Shown piece after piece: positions 17,891 to 26,066 of a stretch of DNA of 57,817 bases. The notes below the pieces were generated by a model. The model was not told the DNA's origin. It saw nothing but the letters and a program-made list of their open reading frames with translations, and did no database searches. Both the position numbers and the translations under genes were made by a program. How positions within the stretch are numbered: the first letter of the stretch is position 1; the number at the start of each line of letters is the position of its first letter. The stretch spans positions 1 through 57,817 of the forward strand of contig JAMXCZ010000003.1 of the NCBI GenBank assembly GCA_024542975.1, given 5' to 3'. The stretch is from Candidatus Omnitrophota bacterium. Lineage in GTDB: Bacteria; Omnitrophota; Gorgyraeia; JABMRN01; RBG-13-46-9.

Positions 17891-18362
17891 AAAGAAGCGA
17901 ACCGTTCGAATCCCTACCGAAATATGGGAAGCCTTAACAAAGGTTAGAATTAGTGGTGAAGAATGGCAATGTTTATGTTTGATTTTAAGAAAAACTTACG
18001 GCTGGCATAAGAGCAAGGATTGGATATCCAATTCACAGTTTGTTAATGCTACCGGGATTAAGAAGCAGAGTGTAAATAGGGCGTTAAAAAAATTGATAGC
18101 GAAAAATATAGTAAGCAAAAAAGCTTACGAAAGTAGGCAGTTTTACGGATTAAACGAAGATCTTCGGAGATGGAAACCGTCAGCAAAAAAGCTTACTAAA
18201 AATGTAAGCAATAAAGCTTCTGGTAGTAAGCCAAAAAGCTTCTCAGATGTAAGCAATAATGCTGCCCACAAAAGCATTATTACAAAAGCATCTATTACAA
18301 AAGAGAAAGAGTTTGAAAAAACATTTGGTAAGAATCCAGAAGAATTTATAAGAAGAGTGTAG
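17874..18362 (+). CDS. Phage replication protein O-like (winged-helix N-terminus)
   Basis: VRIPTEIWEALTKVRISGEEWQCLCLILRKTYGWHKSKDWISNSQFVNATGIKKQSVNRALKKL. Confidence 0.8.
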   Translation: MQLDDRKKRTVRIPTEIWEALTKVRISGEEWQCLCLILRKTYGWHKSKDWISNSQFVNATGIKKQSVNRALKKLIAKNIVSKKAYESRQFYGLNEDLRRWKPSAKKLTKNVSNKASGSKPKSFSDVSNNAAHKSIITKASITKEKEFEKTFGKNPEEFIRRV

Positions 18363-18696
18363 GTAAGAATCTATGGCATATAAGGACAGGATTTTTTGCG
18401 GCATTGTATTTAAAAACCTTAATTTTATGCATAGACCACGGAGGTCTGCGTCTCAGGATTGCTGCAGAAGAAAACTTAATCGGATCAGACCCTATCTCTC
18501 TAAAAAGTGAGCAGGGGTAGTGACTTTTTTTTGAACAGAAATTAACTTCCGATAGTGGAGTTTATGTAAACTACATTTCGATATTCCTAACAGGTTTGAA
18601 TAGGAAAGGGTGCTTGATAATTTGTCAAAAAAACATGAAAAACCAGAAACTCAAAAGGTAGTTTTTAGTCAAAAATGAGATATTAAGAGGCGCAGG

Positions 18697-19137
18697 ATGA
18701 GAGGAAGAAAATTACAGATACCCGGCCAATGGAGCGTTAAGCAGCTAAGATTGCAGCAGATGCTAGCCGATCCGTTTGATAAGCGCGTTTTAGCTGAAAA
18801 AGCCAAAGAGGTAGGTATTAGCGAGCGCGTCCTTTACAAATGGAAAAATATGCCTGGCTGGCAAGATACTGTTTTTGAAATAGCGAAGAAATGGATAGGC
18901 GATGGCGCGCCAAAGGTATTAAGGGCCCTATATCATAAAGCAAAGGATACGGGGGATCCGGTATGTGTAAAGCTGTATTTGGAGATTATCGGTAAATATA
19001 CGCAGAAAACCGAGATGGACATTAGGGCAGGGAGGTTAGAGGAATTGAGCGATGAAGAGCTTAGAGACATTATCGCGAAAGGAGCTGCTTTTCAAAGCGG
19101 AGGCAGCGGGGGAGCTCCAAAGACGCTACCGGGATAA
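18697..19137 (+). CDS. Phage terminase small subunit-like
   Basis: HTH AEKAKEVGISERVLYKWKNMPGWQDTV; directly precedes TerL. Confidence 0.75.
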   Translation: MRGRKLQIPGQWSVKQLRLQQMLADPFDKRVLAEKAKEVGISERVLYKWKNMPGWQDTVFEIAKKWIGDGAPKVLRALYHKAKDTGDPVCVKLYLEIIGKYTQKTEMDIRAGRLEELSDEELRDIIAKGAAFQSGGSGGAPKTLPG

Positions 19138-20488
19138 CAGGATAGCGTATTATAATCCCCATAGGCTGCAGGAAAAGTTCCACAAGAGTCAGGCAATTAT
19201 TCGCCTGTTTCTCGGAGGAAATGGTGCCGGTAAAAGTATTGCTGGCGCTACTGAGACGACTTGGGCCTCCATAGGAAAACACCCTTATTGGAAATATCCC
19301 GTTCCATCAAGGGGTCGAATCGCGACTACATCATTTGATAAAATCGAACAAGTGATAATCCCTCAATTAGAGGCTTGGATTCCCAAAAGACAGGTCAGAG
19401 ACCGGAAGAAGAACAATCTTGGCATATATGCAAAATGGTGGCTTAAAAATGGCACTTTTTTCGATATTCTATCATATCAGCAGGATGTTGAGGAGTATGA
19501 GGGCGTTGATCTTGACTGGTTTTGGAGTGACGAGCCTATGCCTAAAGATAGATACCAAGCGACATTAGCGCGGTTTAGAAGAGTAGGCCGTATATGGATG
19601 ACACTAACGCCTTTAACTGAGCCCTGGATACTTGATGAGCTTGTTAATAACGCTGATGGAGAGTATATAGACGTGATAACAGCAGATATCATGGATAACT
19701 GTGTCGAAAAAGGCGGATACCTAAGCCGGGAAGCTATCGACTTAATGCTCAAGGGCTATGATGATGATGAGAAAGAAGCCCGGGCACATGGCCGTTTTAT
19801 CTTCCTGCAGGGCCTAATATATAAGTCTTTCGATAGAGATGTTCATGTTGTCGAGCCTTTTGATATTCCTAAAGACTGGACAAGGAAATGCATTGTAGAC
19901 CCACATGATCGGAAACCTTTTGCTATTGGGTGGCAAGCAACAAGTCCTACAGGCGACATATATGTGTATGATGAATGGCCGGAGTATGAGTTCCACAAGA
20001 AGAAGAGTTGCGATTTGACAATCGAGGATTATGCTAATGTTATCAAGATAAAAGAAGAAAAGCAGTTTATTGCAAGACGTCTTATCGATCCAAACTTCGG
20101 CAATGCCATAAACGTCCATACTAAGACTACGATAAAGCAAGATCTCGAGAATTACGGACTTGATTTCGAGGACGCTATTAATGATATACAATCTGGCCAT
20201 TTGAAGGTGAAGGAATATCTTAAATACGATAAATTAAAACCTCTGAGTAATACCAATAAGCCGAAGATCTATTTCTTTAAGACATGTCGAAATCATATCC
20301 ATGGAATGAGCCATTATTTATGGGATGAGTTCGCGGATAAGTCACGTTCGCCCAAACAGAAACCAAAAGATGCAAATAAAGACTTTCCCGATGTCGTCAG
20401 GTACGGGCTCATGGACGATTCGGGTTATCAGATTTTTAATGACGATATGTTAGCGTATCTGAAACATTACAAAGGCATGTCGACATGA
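19052..20488 (+). CDS. Phage terminase large subunit
   Basis: FLGGNGAGKSIAGATE Walker A, FWSDEP Walker B, IVDPHDRKPFAIGW and LIDPNFG nuclease motifs, DFPDVVRYGLM C-terminal motif. Confidence 0.92.
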   Translation: MKSLETLSRKELLFKAEAAGELQRRYRDNRIAYYNPHRLQEKFHKSQAIIRLFLGGNGAGKSIAGATETTWASIGKHPYWKYPVPSRGRIATTSFDKIEQVIIPQLEAWIPKRQVRDRKKNNLGIYAKWWLKNGTFFDILSYQQDVEEYEGVDLDWFWSDEPMPKDRYQATLARFRRVGRIWMTLTPLTEPWILDELVNNADGEYIDVITADIMDNCVEKGGYLSREAIDLMLKGYDDDEKEARAHGRFIFLQGLIYKSFDRDVHVVEPFDIPKDWTRKCIVDPHDRKPFAIGWQATSPTGDIYVYDEWPEYEFHKKKSCDLTIEDYANVIKIKEEKQFIARRLIDPNFGNAINVHTKTTIKQDLENYGLDFEDAINDIQSGHLKVKEYLKYDKLKPLSNTNKPKIYFFKTCRNHIHGMSHYLWDEFADKSRSPKQKPKDANKDFPDVVRYGLMDDSGYQIFNDDMLAYLKHYKGMST

Positions 20489-21213
20489 CAGAGCTACTCA
20501 GAGGAAATATTAAAGACGGTCTCGGCGGCAAGGAATTTTACGAGGTGGAAAAAGGGGAGTATACGATTTTAGAAAAGCCGAAACATTCTACTCAATACTT
20601 ATGTTCTGTGTGGCTTTCGCCCGGTATCTATAAGTTTAAAAGCTACATTATGGTTTTTGAGAAGACGCCCGGGGTAATCCGGCAGATTGCGGAATGGGCT
20701 GATATAACTTCACCTTCTCAGATAGAATCCGTGTTTGATAAGCTTGTAAGCTATTACTCTTACGAGACTATGCAAAGAATAATGGTCGGCGTAGGAAGGA
20801 ATACCCGGGGGGGGAATTTGATAAATGCCTTAGCAGGTAACCCAAGAAAACAGTATGACTTGTATAGAGAAAAAACAAGAGATGCTTCGACAGGTGTTAT
20901 GGAGCCGAAGGCGGGCATAATTGATGATGATAAAAACAGAATCGCTTTAATAGACGATTTACAAGAAGCCTTTTCCAATAACAGAATATACCCCTTACCG
21001 GATAGTAATGTAGATGTTCTAAAAAACATCATAGTTGATAAGGAGAAATATACAATCCCCGAGAAATATGAAGCTTATATTTTGTCCTTAGCTGGAGCTT
21101 ATAGGGTGTTTAAAGAGCATCCGCACAGAAAGCCGGTAGATCGCACGAGGATTAAAGCATTAATACAGGAACGGAGACAGAGATTAAACAATCCGTTTAG
21201 GAGATCTACATAG
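20485..21213 (+). CDS. Hypothetical protein coupled to terminase
   Basis: 242 aa, ATGA overlap with TerL; no recognised domain. Confidence 0.65.
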   Translation: MTELLRGNIKDGLGGKEFYEVEKGEYTILEKPKHSTQYLCSVWLSPGIYKFKSYIMVFEKTPGVIRQIAEWADITSPSQIESVFDKLVSYYSYETMQRIMVGVGRNTRGGNLINALAGNPRKQYDLYREKTRDASTGVMEPKAGIIDDDKNRIALIDDLQEAFSNNRIYPLPDSNVDVLKNIIVDKEKYTIPEKYEAYILSLAGAYRVFKEHPHRKPVDRTRIKALIQERRQRLNNPFRRST

Positions 21214-21265
21214 CCAGCGGACGAAAAATGCAAAAAAGTAGAAAGTGAGATAGATAGCGACTCCT

Positions 21266-21457
21266 ATGGAGAAGGTAGAGCAGAGGTATCTAAACGTAAA
21301 GGGCGTGGCAGCGTATTTAGGAACTACGCCGCTTACGATATATGATTGGGTGCGGAAGAGGAAGGTACCGGTTCATAAGCTTAATGGGAGCTTGAAGTTT
21401 GATAAGCTGGAAATAGATAGAATGATGGAAGAAAATCGAGTTAAAGAAATGGATTGA
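21266..21457 (+). CDS. Excisionase-type (MerR-like) HTH protein
   Basis: RYLNVKGVAAYLGTTPLTIYDWVRKRKVPVHKLNGSLKFDKLEIDRMME. Confidence 0.85.
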   Translation: MEKVEQRYLNVKGVAAYLGTTPLTIYDWVRKRKVPVHKLNGSLKFDKLEIDRMMEENRVKEMD

Positions 21458-21482
21458 AATAGAAAGTATATGTGGCTATAAT
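21454..21482 (+). promoter_or_regulatory. Sigma70-type promoter for reverse transcriptase
   Basis: TTGAAA (21454-21459) N17 TATAAT (21477-21482), followed by inverted repeat TTTAAAG-GGTA-CTTTAAA (21487-21504). Confidence 0.7.
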
Positions 21483-21512
21483 AACCTTTAAAGGGTACTT
21501 TAAATTGTAACA

Positions 21513-23099
21513 ATGAAGATAATAAGTTTATTAAAAAAGGGTTATTTTCCGAAAGAGTTACCGCCGGCATTTACAACAGAATATTTTGCTAATAAATATT
21601 CCGCAATAGCAAAAGATTATAGAAAATTAGGTATAAGAGAAAAAAGTGAATCAAAGTGTGTCAATTTTTCGATTTTGAGGCAATTTTATTCCAGAAGGGA
21701 TTTAGGGATCCCGAATCCAATACATCAGTCGAACTTATCGAAATGCATTTGTGACAATTGGGCGCAAATTAATCGGTTTTATAAAAAATCACGAATTTCT
21801 GCAAGCAAACCAATAGTCGATTTATCACACAAACGGGCAGTCAGAACTAATTCATTTGCGGAATTTAAAAAACTTCGTTTACTTAATTCCTACGATAAAA
21901 TTTATGAACTAAAAACAGATATCTCCAGGTTTTACGCAACGCTCTATACTCATGCCATTCCCTGGGCGTTGCATACGAAAGCTGTAGCAAAGAGGCCGCC
22001 AAGGGATCCTAGATTATTGGGCAATGTGTTGGATAAAAGCATACGTGCCTGCCAGGCACGTCAATCGATAGGTATCCCTGTGGGCCCTGATACGTCATTA
22101 ATTATTGCAGAAATAATCAGTTGCGAAATCGATAATATTTTGCAGAATAAATTTAAAGATCTAAGGGGATACAGATATTACGATGATTATTATTTCTTTT
22201 TTTCAAAGCTAGAAGATGCGGAAAAAGTATTAAAAGAATACCAATGCACTTTAACAAGCTTAAATTTGGATATAAACGAAGAAAAGACAGAAATAAGAGA
22301 ACACCCTATACCATCCGATAAGGTTTGGGCAATTGAAATAGGTTCATTCAGGTTTCGCAATTCAGATAAAACACAAGAAAATGATCTAGAAAAATTTTTC
22401 AGCATATCCTTTAAATTTGCAAAAGAGAATCCAAAAGATTCAGTATTAAAATACGCAATTAAAAAAATTGAATATATTAAAATAAGGAACAAGAACTGGC
22501 CTTTTTTTGAGTCATTACTTTTAAAAACTGCGCTTGTTGCGCCTTTAACTTTGCCGGAAGTAACACGAATTTTATATAGTTATTCAAAAAGAGTTGATAA
22601 AAGTAAAGTAAAAAACGTAGTCGAGCAGATAATTGAAAAGCATGTTCTCATGGGGCATTCGTTCGAGGTATCATGGTCTCTATGGCTGGCTAAGACTTTT
22701 CACTTAAAAATCAACGACGATATCGCAAAGCATATTTTTAATTCTAGCGATGTTATCTCTATTTTAATTGCACTTGATCTAAAAAGTATGCGTTTAATCG
22801 ATTCGAAAGTAGACACTAGTAGTCTGCTAAATGAATTAACCGAAAATTCTCTGTACGATGATAAATGGCTATTAACTTACGAATCAATAATTAAAAAATG
22901 GTTGAACCCAACTTCAGATCCAGTTAGTATCGAGCCATATTTCAAAACATTGAAAAAGCATAAAGTTAGATTTTATGACGGCACCAAACAAGTAGAAATT
23001 ATTAAGTTTAAAAAGCGAAGAAGGGCACCAACTCCATTCCCTGGACTAGCAAGACATCTACGAATGTTTTATGCCGATGAAGAACCGGATGAAATCTAA
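21513..23099 (+). CDS. Reverse transcriptase, Abi/DRT-like (unknown group)
   Basis: LKTDISRFYATLYTHAIPWALH (motif A), QSIGIPVGPDTSLIIAEIISCEID (motif B), YRYYDDYYFFF (YxDD catalytic motif); long helical C-terminal region; no maturase/endonuclease motif seen. Confidence 0.85.
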   Translation: MKIISLLKKGYFPKELPPAFTTEYFANKYSAIAKDYRKLGIREKSESKCVNFSILRQFYSRRDLGIPNPIHQSNLSKCICDNWAQINRFYKKSRISASKPIVDLSHKRAVRTNSFAEFKKLRLLNSYDKIYELKTDISRFYATLYTHAIPWALHTKAVAKRPPRDPRLLGNVLDKSIRACQARQSIGIPVGPDTSLIIAEIISCEIDNILQNKFKDLRGYRYYDDYYFFFSKLEDAEKVLKEYQCTLTSLNLDINEEKTEIREHPIPSDKVWAIEIGSFRFRNSDKTQENDLEKFFSISFKFAKENPKDSVLKYAIKKIEYIKIRNKNWPFFESLLLKTALVAPLTLPEVTRILYSYSKRVDKSKVKNVVEQIIEKHVLMGHSFEVSWSLWLAKTFHLKINDDIAKHIFNSSDVISILIALDLKSMRLIDSKVDTSSLLNELTENSLYDDKWLLTYESIIKKWLNPTSDPVSIEPYFKTLKKHKVRFYDGTKQVEIIKFKKRRRAPTPFPGLARHLRMFYADEEPDEI

Positions 23100-24179
23100 A
23101 TGAGCTTATACAAAAGAGAAAAAAACTGGTATATAGATTATCACGCTTATGGAAAGCGCATTAGGGAAGTCATAGGGGCCGACAGAAAGCTTGCTGAAAC
23201 CGTTCTTGCCAAACGAAAGCTTGCCATAACAGAAAACCGTTTTCTTGATATAAAAAAGAAAAGCAGAACAACCTTCAATGAACTGTGCGATCTTTACATA
23301 GAACTTCACGCAAAACCCAATAAGAGGCATTGGCAAAGGTCAGATGCGCTTCACCAGAGGCGCTTAAAAGAGTTTTTTGGCAATCCAAGAATAGCGGCGA
23401 TAGCTCAGGAGCAAGTAGAGCTATATAAGGCAAAGAGGCTTGAAGAAGTGTCGCCTGCAACCGTTAATCGAGAATTAACTTGCCTTAAGCACATGTTTAA
23501 TAAGGCAATCGAGTGGAAGAAGATCGAATATAATCCTGCAGCGAGGGTTAAGAAGCTCAGGGAGAACAATGCCAGAATGCGTTACTTAGAAAAAGAAGAA
23601 ATTAGAACGCTGATAGATAACTGTAATGATACCGTTAGGCCGGTTGTAATTCTTGGACTATATACAGGTATGCGGCAAGGGGAGATGCTTAACCTTAAAT
23701 GGCGAGACATAGATATAGGTAAGGGCATACTGTACATATTAAGGACAAAGAATGACGAACCGAGAGAAATCCCAATGTGTGATATTGTAAAGAGGACTCT
23801 CATAGCAATTCCAAAACACAAAGATAGTCCTTATGTGTTTTGCAAAAAGAATGGTAAGCCTTATGGGAAGCTTAGGAAAAGCTTCTTGCAAGCATTGGAT
23901 AAATCTGGTATACTACATTTTCGTTTTCACGATCTTAGACATACTTTCGCGTCGCAATTTATGATGGCAGGCGGCGAGCTTAATACTTTGAGAGAGCTTT
24001 TGGGCCATAAGGATATTAAGATGACATTAAGGTATTCTCACTTGTCAAGAGACCATAAACGCAGGGCAATGGAGAATTTTGACCGGCAGATGGTCACAAA
24101 TCGGTCACAAGCGCCGGAAACAAACTTTTTAGATAGTTTACGCGATTCTCATAACATCTTTGAAAATAAAGAGTTATAG
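23100..24179 (+). CDS. int: Tyrosine recombinase / integrase
   Basis: GLYTGMRQGEMLNLKWRDID (Arg), HFRFHDLRHTFASQ (HxLRH), LGHKDIKMTLRYSHLS (Tyr). Confidence 0.96.
   Translation: MSLYKREKNWYIDYHAYGKRIREVIGADRKLAETVLAKRKLAITENRFLDIKKKSRTTFNELCDLYIELHAKPNKRHWQRSDALHQRRLKEFFGNPRIAAIAQEQVELYKAKRLEEVSPATVNRELTCLKHMFNKAIEWKKIEYNPAARVKKLRENNARMRYLEKEEIRTLIDNCNDTVRPVVILGLYTGMRQGEMLNLKWRDIDIGKGILYILRTKNDEPREIPMCDIVKRTLIAIPKHKDSPYVFCKKNGKPYGKLRKSFLQALDKSGILHFRFHDLRHTFASQFMMAGGELNTLRELLGHKDIKMTLRYSHLSRDHKRRAMENFDRQMVTNRSQAPETNFLDSLRDSHNIFENKEL
24093..24111 (+). promoter_or_regulatory. Putative integrase arm-type binding site, right (inside int 3' end)
   Basis: GTCACAAATCGGTCACAAG; 18/19 match to 797-815. 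Confidence 0.55.
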
Positions 24180-24183
24180 CACT

Positions 24184-24261
24184 GGGGCCATAGCTCAATT
24201 TGGTTAGAGCATCTGACTCATAATCAGGTGGTTCCTGGTTCAAGTCCAGGTGGCCCCACCA
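24184..24261 (+). tRNA. tRNA with CAT anticodon (Met, or Ile2 if lysidine-modified); 5' half supplied by the element
   Basis: Acceptor GGGGCCA/TGGCCCC-A-CCA, anticodon loop CTCATAA, T arm GGTTCAAGTCC. Confidence 0.92.
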
Positions 24262-24311
24262 CTTTTTGTTATTGGGTAAGAAATATAGCGAGAGAGCGAG
24301 GGATGGCTAAA

Positions 24312-24388
24312 AGGGCACATGGCTTAGCTGGTTAAAGCGCTGCGTTCACATCGCAGAGATCAAAGGTTCGAATCCTTTTGTGCCCACC
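24312..24388 (+). tRNA. tRNA-Val(CAC)
   Basis: Acceptor GGGCACA/TGTGCCC-A-CCA; anticodon stem-loop CTGCG-TTCACAT-CGCAG; T arm GGTTCGAATCC. Confidence 0.92.
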
Positions 24389-24396
24389 ACTTAATT

Positions 24397-25113
24397 ATGA
24401 AAGAGATAAACATGAAAGAGCAGATGAAAATGTTGGTTGAGCTGCAGAAGCTTGATGCGGAGATCTTTGACAGAAAGAAGATATTGGAGGAAGTGCCGGT
24501 CAGGATAAAAGAGCTGGAGAATGGGTTGGAGGCAAAATCAACGCACCTGAAGAGCCTGGAAGAGGACCTGAAGAAGCTCAAGGTCAGCCAGAAACAAAGG
24601 GAAATGGACCTGGAAACAAAGGAGCAGGGGATAAAAAAACATCAGGGGCAGCTTCATCAGATCAAGACAAACAAGGAGTATGCGGCTTTGGAAAAGGAGA
24701 TCGCGAGCCTTAAGGCCGATAATTCCCTGCTGGAGGAAGAAATCATCAATTTGCTTGACCAAAGCGACGAGATGCAGAAGGCCGTGTCCGGCGAGAAGAA
24801 AGTCCTGGAAGACGAAAATAAAAAGTCAGTGGAAGAAAAGAAAAAGATCGAGGCTGAAAAGAATAAAAGCGAAGCGGAATTGAACAATTTAAACGCCAAG
24901 CGCCTGGAATTCGCAAAAAATATAGATCAGGGTATTTTGCCAAAGTATGAAAGAATTTTGCACAACAAAGCGGGGCATGCCGTAGTTTCCATAGCGGGAA
25001 ACGCCTGCGGCGGCTGCAATATGAGTTTACCGCCCCAGGTGATAAATGAGGTTAAGCTTCGGGCTTCACTTATTTTCTGTGAGAACTGCGCAAGAATACT
25101 CCACGCGGAATAA
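24397..25113 (+). CDS. C4-type zinc-ribbon, coiled-coil protein
   Basis: Long coiled coil and C-terminal CGGCNMSLPPQVINEVK...CENCARIL. Confidence 0.85.
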   Translation: MKEINMKEQMKMLVELQKLDAEIFDRKKILEEVPVRIKELENGLEAKSTHLKSLEEDLKKLKVSQKQREMDLETKEQGIKKHQGQLHQIKTNKEYAALEKEIASLKADNSLLEEEIINLLDQSDEMQKAVSGEKKVLEDENKKSVEEKKKIEAEKNKSEAELNNLNAKRLEFAKNIDQGILPKYERILHNKAGHAVVSIAGNACGGCNMSLPPQVINEVKLRASLIFCENCARILHAE

Positions 25114-25523
25114 TGAAAAAACTATCTGTTTATGTGGATGGCGGATCGCGGGGAAACCCCGGTCCGGCAGGCATAGGGGCCGTGATATTGAACGAAAAGG
25201 GAACGGTGATCCGGGAGTACAACAAGTATATAGGTATTACGACAAACAATGTCGCAGAATATAATGCGGTTATCTATGGCCTGCAGGAGGCCCTGATAGA
25301 GAAGGCGGATGCGATTGAACTTCATCTGGACAGCGAATTGGTCGCTCAGCAGTTAAAAGGGGAATATAAAGTAAAAAATGCGAATATACGCCCATTATTT
25401 GAACAGGCATTGCATCTCATATCCGGATTCAAAAAATGCACTATAACCCGTATTGGCAGAGAAAAAAATAAATTAGCAGATAAACTTGTTAATAAAGCAA
25501 TAAATTTAGGCGGTCTTTTATAA
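25113..25523 (+). CDS. rnhA: Ribonuclease HI family protein
   Basis: VYVDGGSRGNPGPAGIGAVI, TNNVAEYNAVIYGL, LHLDSELVAQQLKGEYKVK. Confidence 0.9.
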   Translation: MKKLSVYVDGGSRGNPGPAGIGAVILNEKGTVIREYNKYIGITTNNVAEYNAVIYGLQEALIEKADAIELHLDSELVAQQLKGEYKVKNANIRPLFEQALHLISGFKKCTITRIGREKNKLADKLVNKAINLGGLL

Positions 25524-25882
25524 AGCGGAATAGATCGGATGGCCGCCTTGCCCGAAAGGGCGGGGAGGAAAGTCCGAGCTCCGGAGAGCAGCGTAGCGGC
25601 TAACGGCCGCCTTCGGCGCTAAGCTTATGAAGTTAGTGTCGGAAGGATTAGAGCCACAGAGACGAGTAAGTACACTACTGGTGTATGGAAGTGAAACGCG
25701 GCAATCTCTACGTGGAGCAAGGTCAAATAGTTCCCGATCAAGGAACTGCTCGTTTCTACCGTGACTTATCGGTATCGGGAAGGGTAGGCTGCACGAGGTT
25801 GTCAGTAATGGCAGCCCAAGATAGATGGTCATCGGCGCGCGCAAGCGCGCTTACAGAACTCGGCTTACAGGTCTATTCCGCT
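25524..25882 (+). ncRNA. rnpB: RNase P RNA (bacterial class A)
   Basis: GGAGGAAAGTCCGAGCTCC, GTGAAACGCGGCAATCTC, AAGATAGATGGTCATC, ACAGAACTCGGCTTACAG; P1 closed by AGCGGAATAGATC / GGTCTATTCCGCT. Confidence 0.95.
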
Positions 25883-25889
25883 ATTTAGA

Positions 25890-25939
25890 GGCGTTGTTGT
25901 TCCGCACAGCTTTGTGTGGAGCAACAACGCCCTTTTTTT
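25890..25939 (+). terminator. Rho-independent terminator after rnpB
   Basis: GGCGTTGTTGTTCCGCACA-gctttg-TGTGGAGCAACAACGCC followed by T7. Confidence 0.9.
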
Positions 25940-26066
25940 ATCTTTTTCTGCATACGCCTAACACCCCAAAACCCGCATATTTTGTGGTTAATTTCTTTGC
26001 ATTCCCTATATGTAGTGCCGTCGGGATACCCACCTGATACGCCAAAAAAAGTTAGAATGTAATGTC

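Larger units (their letters stand above)
634..24223. mobile_element. Integrated phage-satellite-like / defective prophage element in a CAT-anticodon tRNA gene
   Basis: 40-bp perfect direct repeat GGGGCCATAGCTCAATTTGGTTAGAGCATCTGACTCATAA at 634-673 and 24184-24223; integrase adjacent to the right repeat; phage replication and terminase genes inside. Confidence 0.88.

Noticed and set aside
21513-23099. Group II intron or retron interpretation of the RT
   Set aside because: No maturase X, HNH or intron RNA domains V/VI seen; no convincing msr/msd upstream (only about 55 nt between the xis stop and the RT start). Abi/DRT-like is preferred, but the class is not assigned.
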